A stretch of 64,000 nucleotides of DNA from the NCBI GenBank assembly GCA_006969625.1, contig CP030885.1, positions 2,739,430 through 2,803,429 on the forward strand, in the 5' to 3' direction. Made by a program: the position numbers and the translations under genes. Below the pieces are notes generated by a model. The model had not been told where the DNA came from. It was given only the letters and a program-made list of their open reading frames with translations, and searched no databases. Source of the DNA: Rhodospirillaceae bacterium (GTDB lineage: Bacteria > Pseudomonadota > Alphaproteobacteria > Kiloniellales > DSM-21159). Within the stretch, counting starts at the first letter, position 1. Each line of letters begins with the position of its first letter. Positions 36,888-46,661 of this stretch are shown piece after piece.

Positions 36888-37712
36888 ATGAGCGCGATGT
36901 CCACCTCTCGCCCGATGAAGTGGCTGCTGGCCGTGTGGATCGGCACCGTTCTCGTGTTCCTCTACCTGCCGATGGCGGCGATCGCGCTGGCCTCCTTTTC
37001 GCGCCAGCGCTACTTCCGCTTTCCCATCCCCCGGTTCGACACCCGCTGGTACGAGGACGCCTTCACCTCTTTGTCGGTGCGCGACCTGCTGTGGACCAGC
37101 CTGACGGTGGCCGCCATCGTCACGGTGATCTCGGTGGTGCTGGCCTTCCTCGGCGCGCTCGCCTTCGCGCGCTACGACTGGAAGGGCCGGAGCGTCTACC
37201 AGAAGCTCCTGCTGCTGCCGATCTTCTTCCCACAGGCGGTGCTCGGCCTGGCGCTGCTGCTCTGGTACTCGGCGCTGGGCATCCCGACGAGCTGGATGAC
37301 GGCCGTCTTCGCCCATCTGGTCTGGATCCTGCCGATCGCCACGCTGGTCATCTCGATCCAGGTCTACGGCTTCAATCCGGCGTGGGAAGAGGCGGCGCGC
37401 GATCTCGGCGCGTCGCGCTGGCAGGTCTTCCGCGAGGTCACCCTGCCGATCCTGTGGCCCGGCATCTTCTCCGGCGCGCTGTTCAGCTTCCTGCTGTCCT
37501 GGGGCAACTTCCCGCTGTCGCTCTTCACCACCGGCGCCGACTCGACGATCCCCGAGTGGCTGTATTCCAAGATGGTCTCGGGCTACACACCGCTGGTGCC
37601 GACGCTCGGCACCTTGACGGTCGTCGGCGCCGCCCTGCTGCTGCTCGGGGCCTACACCGTCATCATGCTGGTCCGCCGCTCGCGCCAAGCGAGGGCGACG
37701 GCGGAGGGTTAG
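36888..37712 (+). CDS. potC: ABC transporter permease, PotC type
   Basis: A 274-residue permease with six hydrophobic spans. Its EAA loop is EAARDLGASRWQVFREVTLP. It begins 13 bases after potB, in the order binding protein, ATPase, permease, permease. Its last four bases overlap the end of a convergent membrane-protein gene, so transcription should end close by. The partner permease and ATPase define it as part of the same importer. Confidence 0.9.
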   Translation: MSAMSTSRPMKWLLAVWIGTVLVFLYLPMAAIALASFSRQRYFRFPIPRFDTRWYEDAFTSLSVRDLLWTSLTVAAIVTVISVVLAFLGALAFARYDWKGRSVYQKLLLLPIFFPQAVLGLALLLWYSALGIPTSWMTAVFAHLVWILPIATLVISIQVYGFNPAWEEAARDLGASRWQVFREVTLPILWPGIFSGALFSFLLSWGNFPLSLFTTGADSTIPEWLYSKMVSGYTPLVPTLGTLTVVGAALLLLGAYTVIMLVRRSRQARATAEG

Positions 37713-38584
37713 GTCGACGCGACGGCGGCGCGTTCGCGCAACGCTTGCAGGAAAAGGTAGCCGACAAACGCTGTGTAGGCGAGTCCAGCCAACCAGACCA
37801 GCAGCAGCGTCCAACCGGCACCGGTCTGGGATGAGGCGGGAAACAATCGGCAGAGCAGCCAGCCGAGCAGCGGAACTGCCTGCATCGCATGGGTGGCGTA
37901 GAAGTGCGCCGGTCGCAGGTCGCCGGCGCCCGAGCGCCAACCGAGCAGCCCGCCGAGCCAGCTCGACCCCGCGTCCACGGTCGGCACAGGCGCGCCGGTC
38001 GCGCCCGGCCAACCAGCCATGGTGCCAGCGACCAACACAGTCAGCACGAAGGTCAGGATCAGGCCGAGACCGACGGCATGGCGCAGCGGCGGCGCCAACT
38101 CGCTGTCGCCATAGCCAAGGATCAGGCTGCCGAACACCAGCGCAGCCGAAGTCAGCACTGCGGCAACCGCTCCCATGAACGGATAGACGGCCCGCAGGAA
38201 GGCGACGTCAGTGTTGAAATGCGAGCGCAAGCCGAAGGCTGCAGCGCCAGCGATCCACAGCATCTCCAGCGCGACGCAGCCGACCACGACCGCCGTGAAG
38301 AGACGGAACCAGTCGCGCTCCGCCACGCCGCGCGGCAACCAGCCGGCGCACCAGGCCAGGGTCAGCAGGAACACCGTCAGCGAAATCTCGAACTTCAGCG
38401 GCTTTAGCCAGACGTTCTGGCCGTCGAGCATCCGTGGATCGAGGAGCAGCGCCGCAAGCGTGACCAGGGTCAGGCCGGTCAGCACGATGGCGGCCCAGGT
38501 GAAAAGCGGCTGCCGAGCCACCAGCTCCTCGATCAGTGCGGGCACGCCCGGACCCGCCGCCTGGAACGGCCTCCCGTCCGCCAT
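37709..38584 (-). CDS. Multi-spanning membrane protein of unknown function
   Basis: A 291-residue protein with roughly seven to eight hydrophobic spans, including AAIVLTGLTLVTLAALLL, TAVVVGCVALEMLWIAGAAA and LGLILTFVLTVLVAGTMAGW. His-containing loops (LRSHFNTDVA, HFYATHAMQAVPLLG) are notable. No family was recognised with certainty. The start at 38584 (MADGRPFQAAGPG) has GGGAG upstream. It is convergent with potC, overlapping by four bases, and divergent from nothing functionally related. Confidence 0.65.
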   Translation of the reverse strand: MADGRPFQAAGPGVPALIEELVARQPLFTWAAIVLTGLTLVTLAALLLDPRMLDGQNVWLKPLKFEISLTVFLLTLAWCAGWLPRGVAERDWFRLFTAVVVGCVALEMLWIAGAAAFGLRSHFNTDVAFLRAVYPFMGAVAAVLTSAALVFGSLILGYGDSELAPPLRHAVGLGLILTFVLTVLVAGTMAGWPGATGAPVPTVDAGSSWLGGLLGWRSGAGDLRPAHFYATHAMQAVPLLGWLLCRLFPASSQTGAGWTLLLVWLAGLAYTAFVGYLFLQALRERAAVAST

Positions 38585-38674
38585 GCCTGACCACTCCCGC
38601 CATCGCTCTGGTACCGAGTATACGCAGCCGCGCCGCCGGCAGACCTGCGCCGGAGAGCGTCGGCGGCAGGGCAA

Positions 38675-39380
<706 letters not shown>

Positions 39381-39388
<8 letters not shown>

Positions 39389-40163
39389 GCGCCGCCGCCT
39401 CCTCGGCCTGCTGCCCGAGGTAGGCCGCGATCACCTCGGGGTTCTGCCGCACCTCCTCGGCCGTGCCCTCGGCCAGCTTGCGGCCGTAGTCGAGCACCAG
39501 GATGTGGTTGGAGATGTTCATCACCAGGTGCATGTCGTGCTCGACCAGCACCACGGTCACCCCCTGTCCGGCGACCGTCTGGATGACGGCATCGATCTCC
39601 TGGGTCTCCACCGCGTTGCAGCCGGCCGCCGGTTCGTCGAGCAGCAGCATCTTCGGTTGGCCCGCCAGGGCGCGCGCGATCTCCAGGCGCTTGAGCGCGC
39701 CGTAAGGTAGCGCACCGGCCGGCGCGTCGGCCTGCTCGCCCAGGCCGACCAGCTCCAGCAGTTCCATCGACTTCGCCCGGCTGCGGCGATTCTCCTCCAC
39801 CACGCCCGGCAGGCGGAGCAGGTGGCCGAGCAGGTTCTTCGACTCGTGCAGGTGGCGGCCGAGCATGACGTTCTCGACGGCGCTCATGCGCTCGAAGATC
39901 TGCAGGTTCTGGAAGGTGCGACACATGCCGCGCCGGGCCAGCAGGTGCGGTGGCAGTCCGGTCACCTCCTCGCCGTCCAGCAGGATGCACCCCTCGCTCG
40001 GCGTATAGATGCCGGTGATCAGATTGAACAGCGTGGTCTTGCCGGCGCCGTTCGGGCCGATGATCGAGTGGATCGTGCCCGGCGCGATCTCGAAGCTGAG
40101 CTTGTCGATGGCGCGCAGACCGCCGAAGTCGATCGACAGGTGCTCGACGGCGAGCTGGCTCAT
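39381..40163 (-). CDS. livG: Branched-chain-type ABC transporter ATP-binding protein LivG
   Basis: A 260-residue ATPase partner of LivF. Walker A is GPNGAGKTT, the signature LPYGALKRLEIARAL (the LivG variant of LSGGQ), Walker B MLLLDEPAAGCN. The start at 40163 is the family start MSQLAVEHLSIDFGG. It overlaps livM by four bases and livF by eight, so the ATPases are made together. Confidence 0.9.
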
Positions 40164-41110
40164 CCGGTCCGCCTCCGCGCCAGCAGGTCGAGGGTCGAGG
40201 GCAGGATGCCGCGGCGCAGGAAGATCATCACCGCCATCAGGATGGCGCCGAGGATCATGTGCTCGTACTCGGCGAACACCGTCAGGAACTGCGGCAGCGA
40301 GGTCAGTACGGCGGCGCCGAGGATGCCGCCGAAGGTCGACCCCATGCCGCCGAGCACCACCATGATCACCAGCTCGATGGAATGGATGAAGCCGGCCTTG
40401 TCCGGCGTGACGAAGCCGGAGTAGAGGGCTGACATCGAGCCGGCCAAGCTCGCCAGCATCGCCGAGTAGACGAAGGCGATGACCTTGAAGCGGGCGACGT
40501 CGACGCCGGCCACCTGGGCGGCGATCTGGCTGTCGTGCAGCGCCCGCAGCGCCCGGCCGGTGGGGCTGTCGATCAGGTTGAGGGTCAGCCAGACGGACAG
40601 CAGCAGCATCGCGGCGGTGATCAGGTACCACCAGTCCTTGCCCGAGATGCGCTCGCCGAAGATCCGCAGGCGCTCGACCGCCATGCCGTCGGGGCCGCCG
40701 GTGAGCTGCGACTCGTTGGTCAGCAGCATGAAGACCAGGATGCCGAGACCCAGCGTCGCCATCGCCAGGTAGTGCCCCTTCAGGCGCAGGATGGGCCGGG
40801 CGACCAGGAAAGCCAGCAGGCCGACGCTCAGCATGCCGACGACAGGGGCGGCCAAGGGCGGGACGCCGAAGTGCGCCGGCAACACCGCCGAGGCGTAGGC
40901 GCCCAGGCCGAAGAAGCCGGCGTGGCCCAGGCTGATCTGCCCGGCGTAGCCGATCAGCAGGTTAAGGCCGACCACGACGATGGCGTTCAGCCCGATCTGG
41001 ATCGCCACGTCCAGGTAGAAGTTGTTGGGCGCCGCCAAGTAGACCAGGACCATGATCGCCGCCAGCAGCAGCAGCCCGCCGGTGCGCGGTTGCATCAGCC
41101 AGGCCGGCAT
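40160..41110 (-). CDS. livM: Branched-chain-type ABC transporter permease LivM
   Basis: A 316-residue permease with eight to ten spans and the LivM signature GLNLLIGYAGQISLGHAGFF. SPTGRALRALHDSQIAAQVA is the cytoplasmic coupling loop. It starts four bases after the livH stop and overlaps livG. Together with LivH it forms the channel of the importer. Confidence 0.92.
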   Translation of the reverse strand: MPAWLMQPRTGGLLLLAAIMVLVYLAAPNNFYLDVAIQIGLNAIVVVGLNLLIGYAGQISLGHAGFFGLGAYASAVLPAHFGVPPLAAPVVGMLSVGLLAFLVARPILRLKGHYLAMATLGLGILVFMLLTNESQLTGGPDGMAVERLRIFGERISGKDWWYLITAAMLLLSVWLTLNLIDSPTGRALRALHDSQIAAQVAGVDVARFKVIAFVYSAMLASLAGSMSALYSGFVTPDKAGFIHSIELVIMVVLGGMGSTFGGILGAAVLTSLPQFLTVFAEYEHMILGAILMAVMIFLRRGILPSTLDLLARRRTG

Positions 41111-41114
41111 GGCG

Positions 41115-41987
41115 CTACACCCGTTCCGTGCCGCGGCGGCCGAACAGCCCGCTCGGCATCACGAACAGCACGCACAGGATGATCAGGAAGGCGACGGCGT
41201 CCTTGTACTCCGAAGAGAGATAGCCGGCGCCCATCGCCTCGGCGATGCCGACCAGCAGGCCGCCGACCACGGCGCCGAGGGGATTGCCCATGCCGCCCAG
41301 GATCGCCGCCGCGAAGCCCTTGAGCGCCAGCATGGTGCCGGCATCGAAAGACGTCAGGGTGATCGGCGTGACCAGAATGCCGGCCAGCGCGCCGATCGCC
41401 GCGGAGAGCGCGAAAGAGGCGAGCAGCACCACCTCGACGTTGATGCCGACCAGACGCGCAGCCAGGCGGTTATGGCTGGTCGCCAGGATCGACTTTCCGA
41501 AGGTGGTGCGGGTGAAGAAGTACCAGAGCACGACCACGATCACCGCCGCGCCGCCCATCACCCACAGGGATTGGGGCGTCAGGGTGGCGCCGAGCACGTC
41601 GATCGGCTGGTCGCCGGAGAAGCTCGGCAGGCGGTGGAACTGCTTGTCGAAGACGACCTGCGCCAGGCCGCGCAGGAAGATCGAGGCGCCGATGGTGATG
41701 ATGATCAGCGTCACCACGTTGGCGCCGCGCGCCGGCTCGATCGCCAGCTTGTTGAGCGCCACGCCGACCAGGCTGGCAGCGATCACCGCCGCCACGGCGG
41801 CCAGCGGCAGCGGCAGTCCCCACAGGGAGAAGAAGACCGTGCACATACCGCCCAGCATGACGAACTCGCCCTGGGCGAAATTGATCACGTCGGAGGCGTT
41901 GTAGATGATCGTGAAGCCCAGTGCGACCATGGCATAGACCGCGCCGACCGTCAGGCCGCCGAAGAGGAACTGCAGGAAGGTTTCCAT
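41115..41987 (-). CDS. livH: Branched-chain-type ABC transporter permease LivH
   Basis: A 290-residue permease beginning METFLQFLFGGLTVGAVYAM, with the LivH feature YNASDVINFAQGEFVMLGGM and the loop FGKSILATSHNRLAARLVGI. About eight spans are present. An 83-base gap with a 12-bp perfect hairpin separates it from livK, which likely favours higher expression of the binding protein. Confidence 0.92.
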   Translation of the reverse strand: METFLQFLFGGLTVGAVYAMVALGFTIIYNASDVINFAQGEFVMLGGMCTVFFSLWGLPLPLAAVAAVIAASLVGVALNKLAIEPARGANVVTLIIITIGASIFLRGLAQVVFDKQFHRLPSFSGDQPIDVLGATLTPQSLWVMGGAAVIVVVLWYFFTRTTFGKSILATSHNRLAARLVGINVEVVLLASFALSAAIGALAGILVTPITLTSFDAGTMLALKGFAAAILGGMGNPLGAVVGGLLVGIAEAMGAGYLSSEYKDAVAFLIILCVLFVMPSGLFGRRGTERV

Positions 41988-42026
41988 CGCCCGAGAGATG
42001 TCCTCTGCTCGCGAGCCGTGAGAGCG

Positions 42027-42057
42027 GGTTCCGGCCGGTGCGAGGCCGGCCGGAACC
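42027..42057 (-). other. 12-bp perfect hairpin between livK and livH
   Basis: Arms 42027-42038 and 42046-42057 are perfect complements with a seven-base loop, 13 bases after the livK stop. No U run follows. Like the hairpin after the polyamine-binding-protein gene, it probably protects the upstream mRNA or reduces read-through. Confidence 0.6.
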
Positions 42058-42070
42058 GCCAGGGAGCCGT

Positions 42071-43231
42071 CTACTCGACGATGGTCCAGTCGCCGTTCTG
42101 GATCTCCAGCATCCGGAAGGCGGTCAGGTCGAGGCCCATGTGGTCCTCGGCGCTCATGTTGACCTCGCCGGCGGTACCCATGAAGCCGCTGGTCTGCTCG
42201 ATGGCATCGCGGATCGCCACCGGATCGGCGTTCCCGGCCCGCTCGATCGCCTCGACCAGGATCATCAGGCCGTCGTAGGCGTGGCCGCCGAAGGTGGAGA
42301 CCGGCTGGTTCCACTCGGCCTCGAAGGCGGTCTTGTAATCGACCACGACCTGCTTCTGCGGGTCGTCGTCCGCCAGCTGATCCGCCACCAGCAGGGCCGC
42401 GGCCGGCAGGCGCACGCCTTCGGCGGCGGCGCCGGCGAGCTCGATGAAGGACTTCGAAGCCACACCGTGGCTCTGGTAGAGCGGCACCTCGATGCCGAGC
42501 TGCGCGAAGTTCTTGGTGACGATCGCCGGGCCCTGGCCGAAACCGGCGTTGAGCACCGCCTGCAGCCCCTCGGCATTGCGGATGTTGGTGAGCTGCGGCG
42601 TCATGTCGGTATCGCGCGGCCCGTAGGTCTCGTCGGCCACGATCTCGATCCCGTAGTCGTCGGCAACATCGATACACTGGCCGCGCATCGACTTGCCGAA
42701 GCCGCCGGTGCCGCTGATCAGACCGACCTTGCTGAGACCACGCGCCTGCAGGTCCTCGAAGATCTTCTCGCAGGCCATGCGGTCGGTGTGCGGCGTCTTA
42801 AAGACGAAGGGCTTGACCGGCTCGACGATGACGATACCGCCGGCGAGCGAGATGAAGGGGATCTCGGCTTCCTCGAACAGCGGGACCATCGCCATCGTGG
42901 TCCCCGTCGTCGAGCCGCCGACCATGGCGACGATCCCGTCGTCCTCGATCAGGCGGGTGGCCAGCGTGCGCGCCTTGTTGGCGTCGCCCTCACTGTCGTA
43001 GACGACCAGCTCGAGCTGCTCGCCGTTGACGCCGCCGGCCGCGTTGATCTTATCGACGTACATCCGCAGCGTCTTGTCCTCGGGGTCGCCGAGGAAGGAG
43101 GCCGGGCCGGTGATCGAGAGCACCGAGCCGATCTTGATCTGGGCGGCGGCCTCGCCGGCCGCGAAGCCGGCGGAGAGCGCGACGACGGCTGCCGCCGCGG
43201 TCGCGCCCTTCAGGAATCGGGAAAGCCTCAT
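42071..43231 (-). CDS. livK: Branched-chain-type ABC transporter substrate-binding protein
   Basis: A 386-residue periplasmic protein with a Sec signal peptide (basic MRLSRFLKG, hydrophobic core to about residue 30, cleavage near AAA). The mature part is the two-lobed Leu/Ile/Val-type fold: IKIGSVLSITGPASFLGDPE and GGSTTGTTMAMVPLFEEAEI. The ATG at 43231 is eight bases from GGGAG, better than the ATG nine bases upstream. Ligands of this family include amino acids, amides and aromatic acids; the paa neighbours favour an aromatic acid. Confidence 0.9.
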   Translation of the reverse strand: MRLSRFLKGATAAAAVVALSAGFAAGEAAAQIKIGSVLSITGPASFLGDPEDKTLRMYVDKINAAGGVNGEQLELVVYDSEGDANKARTLATRLIEDDGIVAMVGGSTTGTTMAMVPLFEEAEIPFISLAGGIVIVEPVKPFVFKTPHTDRMACEKIFEDLQARGLSKVGLISGTGGFGKSMRGQCIDVADDYGIEIVADETYGPRDTDMTPQLTNIRNAEGLQAVLNAGFGQGPAIVTKNFAQLGIEVPLYQSHGVASKSFIELAGAAAEGVRLPAAALLVADQLADDDPQKQVVVDYKTAFEAEWNQPVSTFGGHAYDGLMILVEAIERAGNADPVAIRDAIEQTSGFMGTAGEVNMSAEDHMGLDLTAFRMLEIQNGDWTIVE

Positions 43232-43324
43232 TGCATTCACTCCCTTGCTCGGCGGGCGATGGGCAGCGCCCGCTCTTGGTTTCTTCGACCGTCCGCCCTT
43301 CTCGCTCGGGGCGGTGGCGGCAGA

Positions 43325-43939
43325 TCAGGACGCGCCGGATGCGCGCGTCTGCTTCAGGGGCGCCAGACCGCTCGACTTCACGCGCGGACGGTCGGGCTCC
43401 GCTCGGGACAAGGGCACCGCCGGGGTCAGCGCGGCGCGGCAGCGCTCGGCCAGCTCCTGGTACTCGCGGGTGCCTTCCGCCTTCCAGGCGATCTCCTCGT
43501 CCGAGAGCTGGCGCAGCACCTTGGCCGGGATGCCGCCGGCGATGCTGCGCGCCGGCACCTCGAAGCCGGCCTTGACGAAGGCCATGGCGGCGACGAAGGC
43601 GTCCTCGCCGACGATGGCGCCGTCCATCACCACGGCATTCATGCCGACCAGCGCATTGCGCCGGACGATGCAGCCGTGCAGCACGGCGCCGTGGCCGATG
43701 TGCCCGTCCTCTTCGATCACCGTGTCCATCTGCGGAAAGCAGTGCAGGGTGCAGTTGTCCTGCACGTTGGAGCCGGGCGCCATGACGATGCGGCCCATGT
43801 CGCCGCGCAGGCTGGCGCCGGGGCCGATGTAACAGTGCGGGCCGACGATGACGTCGCCGATCAGCACCGCCGTGGGATGCACGAAGGCGCTCGGATCGAT
43901 CACCGGAACCAGCCCCTCGAAGGCGTAGACCTGGGCCAT
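43325..43939 (-). CDS. paaY: Phenylacetate-pathway gamma-carbonic-anhydrase-like protein PaaY
   Basis: A 204-residue left-handed beta-helix protein of hexapeptide repeats. N-terminal [20 protein letters not shown] and the zinc ligand region [20 protein letters not shown] are typical. PaaY is a thioesterase-like helper that removes dead-end CoA esters formed by the phenylacetate pathway. It starts 11 bases after paaN. The C-terminal 25 residues ([20 protein letters not shown]) are less conserved. Confidence 0.88.
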   Translation of the reverse strand: MAQVYAFEGLVPVIDPSAFVHPTAVLIGDVIVGPHCYIGPGASLRGDMGRIVMAPGSNVQDNCTLHCFPQMDTVIEEDGHIGHGAVLHGCIVRRNALVGMNAVVMDGAIVGEDAFVAAMAFVKAGFEVPARSIAGGIPAKVLRQLSDEEIAWKAEGTREYQELAERCRAALTPAVPLSRAEPDRPRVKSSGLAPLKQTRASGAS

Positions 43940-43950
43940 GACGGCGGTCC

Positions 43951-45618
43951 TCAGGCGGCGTGCGGGCGGCGCACGGCGACCACCCGGAAGCGGTTGGCGA
44001 CGAAGGCGGCGTCGGTCAGGCAGGCGTTGCCGGCCGGGTTGGCGCCGCTGACATGGTAGTCGCTGAAGGCGGCCGACTGGTTGACCAGGATCTGCCCGGT
44101 CAGGTTCTCCGACAGCGACACGCCGGCTTCGGCGAAGGCGTCTTCGGCCGCGCGCAGGAAATCGGGGTCGGTGGAATGCACCGCCGCAGTGATGGCCCCC
44201 TTGGCCTTGACCAGTGCGGCGGCGCGGGCAAGCGACTCCTTGGCGTCCGGCGCGGCGATGACGAAGGAGACCGGGCCGAAGCACTCCTGCTCGTAGGCCG
44301 CACTTTCGCTCGCCGATACCTTCAGCACCAGCGGCGACAGCATACGGGCCTGCGGGAATTGCGGGTGGGTCAGCGGCTCGCCCCGGTGCACGACCTCGCC
44401 GAGCGTCTCGGCCGCCTTCGCCCGCTCCAGCGTCGCCTCGTTCTGGATCGCACCGAGGATGCCGGCGGCACGCTCGGGATCGCCGAGCAGCTTGTCGAGC
44501 GCGGCGGCGATGCCCTCGGCGACCTCGTCGAGGGATTTGGTGCCCTGGTCGGTCTCGATACCCGCGGCCGGCACGTAGATGTTCTGCGGCGCCGTGCACA
44601 TCTGCCCGGTATAGAGCGACAGCGAGAAGGCCAGGTTGCCGCACATCCCCTTGAAGTCGTCGGTCGACTCGACCACCACCGGATTGACGCCGGCCTGCTC
44701 GGTAAAGAGCTGCTTGCCGCGGCAGTTCTCTTCCAGCCATCGGCCAAAGGCCGGACCGCCGGTGTAATCGACGATGCCGACTTCCGGCCGCGTCGCCAGT
44801 TCCTTGGCGATCGGCGCTGCAGCCGTATCGACAGCCAGCAGAACGACGTTGGGGTCGAAGCCGGCCTCGCGCAGCACCTCGCGGGCGATCTGCGCGGTCA
44901 GCGCCAGCGGCAGCACGGCACCGGGGTGCGGCTTGACGATCAGCGAGTTGCCGGTCACCAGGCTGGCGAAGATGGCGGAATAGCTGTTCCAGGTCGGGAA
45001 GGTCGAGCAGCCGATGGTCAGCGCGATGCCGCGCGGAATGACGCGGAACTGCTTGTCGAGCTGTAGCGGCGGGTTTTTGCCCTGCGGTTTCTCCCACAGC
45101 ACCTGGCCCGGGATCTTGCGCAGCTCGTCGTAGGCATAGGCCACCGCCTCCAGCCCACGGTCCTGGGCGTGCGGCCCGCCGGCCTGGAAAGCCATGACGA
45201 AGGCCTGGCCGCTGGTGTGCATCACGGCGTTGGCCATCTCGAAGCTGCGCCGGTTGAGCCGGTGCAGCGTCTCCAGTGCCACGCCGACGCGCTGTGCGAC
45301 GGGCGCTTCCGCCCAGGCCGGCCGCGCCGCTTCGGAAGCCGTGACGAGCTGTTCCACGCTCGCGCCCGGGTAAGCGATGCCGAGTGCAAAGCCGTAGGGG
45401 CTGACCTCCTCGCCGACCCAGGAACCGTCGCTGGGCTGGTCCAGCGCGAAGCGCGAGTCGAGCGTCGCCTTGAAGGCCGCCTCGCCGTCCGCCTTCGCGG
45501 TTTCGCCGTAGATCTTGCCGCTCGGCATTTCCGGATAGGGCGACCAGTAGCCCCGCTCGGCAATCGCGGAGAGCGCCTTGTCGAGGGTCTCGCGATGGGC
45601 GGCGAAGAAATCGGCCAT
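43951..45618 (-). CDS. paaN: Phenylacetic acid degradation protein PaaN (aldehyde dehydrogenase family)
   Basis: A 555-residue aldehyde dehydrogenase-like enzyme matching PaaN. Catalytic Cys341 is in [11 protein letters not shown] and Glu307 in [10 protein letters not shown]. It resembles the dehydrogenase half of PaaZ without the hydratase domain. It may oxidise the ring-opened semialdehyde after ring cleavage. The start [16 protein letters not shown] at 45618 has GGAGGTGG upstream. It is the first gene of the leftward transcript and divergent from paaG across the operator. Confidence 0.87.
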   Translation of the reverse strand: MADFFAAHRETLDKALSAIAERGYWSPYPEMPSGKIYGETAKADGEAAFKATLDSRFALDQPSDGSWVGEEVSPYGFALGIAYPGASVEQLVTASEAARPAWAEAPVAQRVGVALETLHRLNRRSFEMANAVMHTSGQAFVMAFQAGGPHAQDRGLEAVAYAYDELRKIPGQVLWEKPQGKNPPLQLDKQFRVIPRGIALTIGCSTFPTWNSYSAIFASLVTGNSLIVKPHPGAVLPLALTAQIAREVLREAGFDPNVVLLAVDTAAAPIAKELATRPEVGIVDYTGGPAFGRWLEENCRGKQLFTEQAGVNPVVVESTDDFKGMCGNLAFSLSLYTGQMCTAPQNIYVPAAGIETDQGTKSLDEVAEGIAAALDKLLGDPERAAGILGAIQNEATLERAKAAETLGEVVHRGEPLTHPQFPQARMLSPLVLKVSASESAAYEQECFGPVSFVIAAPDAKESLARAAALVKAKGAITAAVHSTDPDFLRAAEDAFAEAGVSLSENLTGQILVNQSAAFSDYHVSGANPAGNACLTDAAFVANRFRVVAVRRPHAA

Positions 45619-45721
45619 GCGGCCACCTCCCGTTTCGTCTCGTCGGTCCGCGCAACGGTTCGTTCGGACTGCGGGGCGGGTTGGCTCCCGCACCTCGCGC
45701 CGCCAGCCATCAGCCGAAACG

Positions 45722-45777
45722 TTGACAGGATGCCGGGCGACGCTGATATTAATTGACCGACCGGTCGGTCATTTCAA
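45722..45777. promoter_or_regulatory. Divergent paaG/paaN promoter region with perfect 18-bp TetR-type operator
   Basis: A perfect palindrome TGACCGACCGGTCGGTCA lies at 45754-45771. On the plus strand, TTGACA (45722-45727), 17 bases and GATATT (45745-45750) form a promoter whose start would lie in the palindrome. On the minus strand, TTGAAA (45772-45777) precedes it and TTAATA (45747-45752) follows after 19 bases. Binding of the downstream TetR-family regulator (PaaR-like) here would block both directions. Confidence 0.75.
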
Positions 45778-45875
45778 GAGCGAATCTAGCAGTCGCCACA
45801 TCTGGACTGCCGAAGTCGCCGCAAGACATAACTCCGGCGCCGCGTATTCACGGTGCCGAACGGGAGGACTGCCAG

Positions 45876-46655
45876 ATGGACAGCGTGCTCTACGAGCCGC
45901 GCGAGGGCTATGCGCTCATAACCCTGAATCGCCCCGACAAGCTCAACAGCTTCAACGAGGAGATGCACAGCCGTCTGGCGGAGGCGCTCGACCGGCTGCG
46001 CGACGAGGGCCGGCGCGCCGTGATCCTGACCGGCGCCGGGCGCGGTTTCTGCGCTGGCCAGGATCTGAGCGACCGCAACTTCCCGACCGGCGAAGTCCCC
46101 GACCTCGGTGCCACGCTCGACCGGCTGTACAATCCCTTGGTGCGAAAGATCCGCGCGCTCGAGCTGCCGGTGATCTGCGCCGTCAACGGTGTCGCCGCCG
46201 GCGCCGGCGCCAACCTGGCGCTGGCCTGCGACATCGTGCTCGCCGCGCGCTCGACCAAGTTCATCCAGGCCTTCGCCAAGATCGGCCTGGTGCCTGACAG
46301 CGGCGGCACCTGGAGCCTGACCCGACTGCTCGGCGAAGCGCGGGCCAAGGCGCTGGCGATGACCGCCGCACCGCTCCCGGCCGAACAGGCGGAGGCCTGG
46401 GGCCTGATCTGGCGGACGATGGACGACGATGCGCTGATGGACGAGGCGCACGCGCTCGCCGCGCAGTTCGCCGCCGCGCCGACCCGCGGCCTGGCGCTGA
46501 TCAAGCAGGCGATCCAGGCCGCCGCCACCAACGACATGGACGCCCAGCTCGACCTGGAGCGCGACCTGCAGCGCGAGGCCGGCCGCACGACCGACTACCG
46601 CGAAGGGGTCGCCGCCTTTCTGGAAAAGCGCGCGCCGAAGTTCACGGGACGCTGA
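45876..46655 (+). CDS. paaG: Enoyl-CoA hydratase/isomerase, PaaG (epoxyphenylacetyl-CoA isomerase)
   Basis: A 259-residue crotonase-fold enzyme. The oxyanion-hole segments are GAGRGFCAGQDLSDR and NGVAAGAGANLALACDI; LPDSGGTWSLTRLLG-like sequence (VPDSGGTWSLTRLLGEA) is characteristic. PaaG isomerises ring-1,2-epoxyphenylacetyl-CoA to an oxepin and shifts double bonds later in the pathway. The ATG at 45876 has GGGAGGA upstream. It is first in the rightward operon paaGHIJK-paaR. Confidence 0.9.
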   Translation: MDSVLYEPREGYALITLNRPDKLNSFNEEMHSRLAEALDRLRDEGRRAVILTGAGRGFCAGQDLSDRNFPTGEVPDLGATLDRLYNPLVRKIRALELPVICAVNGVAAGAGANLALACDIVLAARSTKFIQAFAKIGLVPDSGGTWSLTRLLGEARAKALAMTAAPLPAEQAEAWGLIWRTMDDDALMDEAHALAAQFAAAPTRGLALIKQAIQAAATNDMDAQLDLERDLQREAGRTTDYREGVAAFLEKRAPKFTGR

Positions 46656-46661
46656 GCCGGC

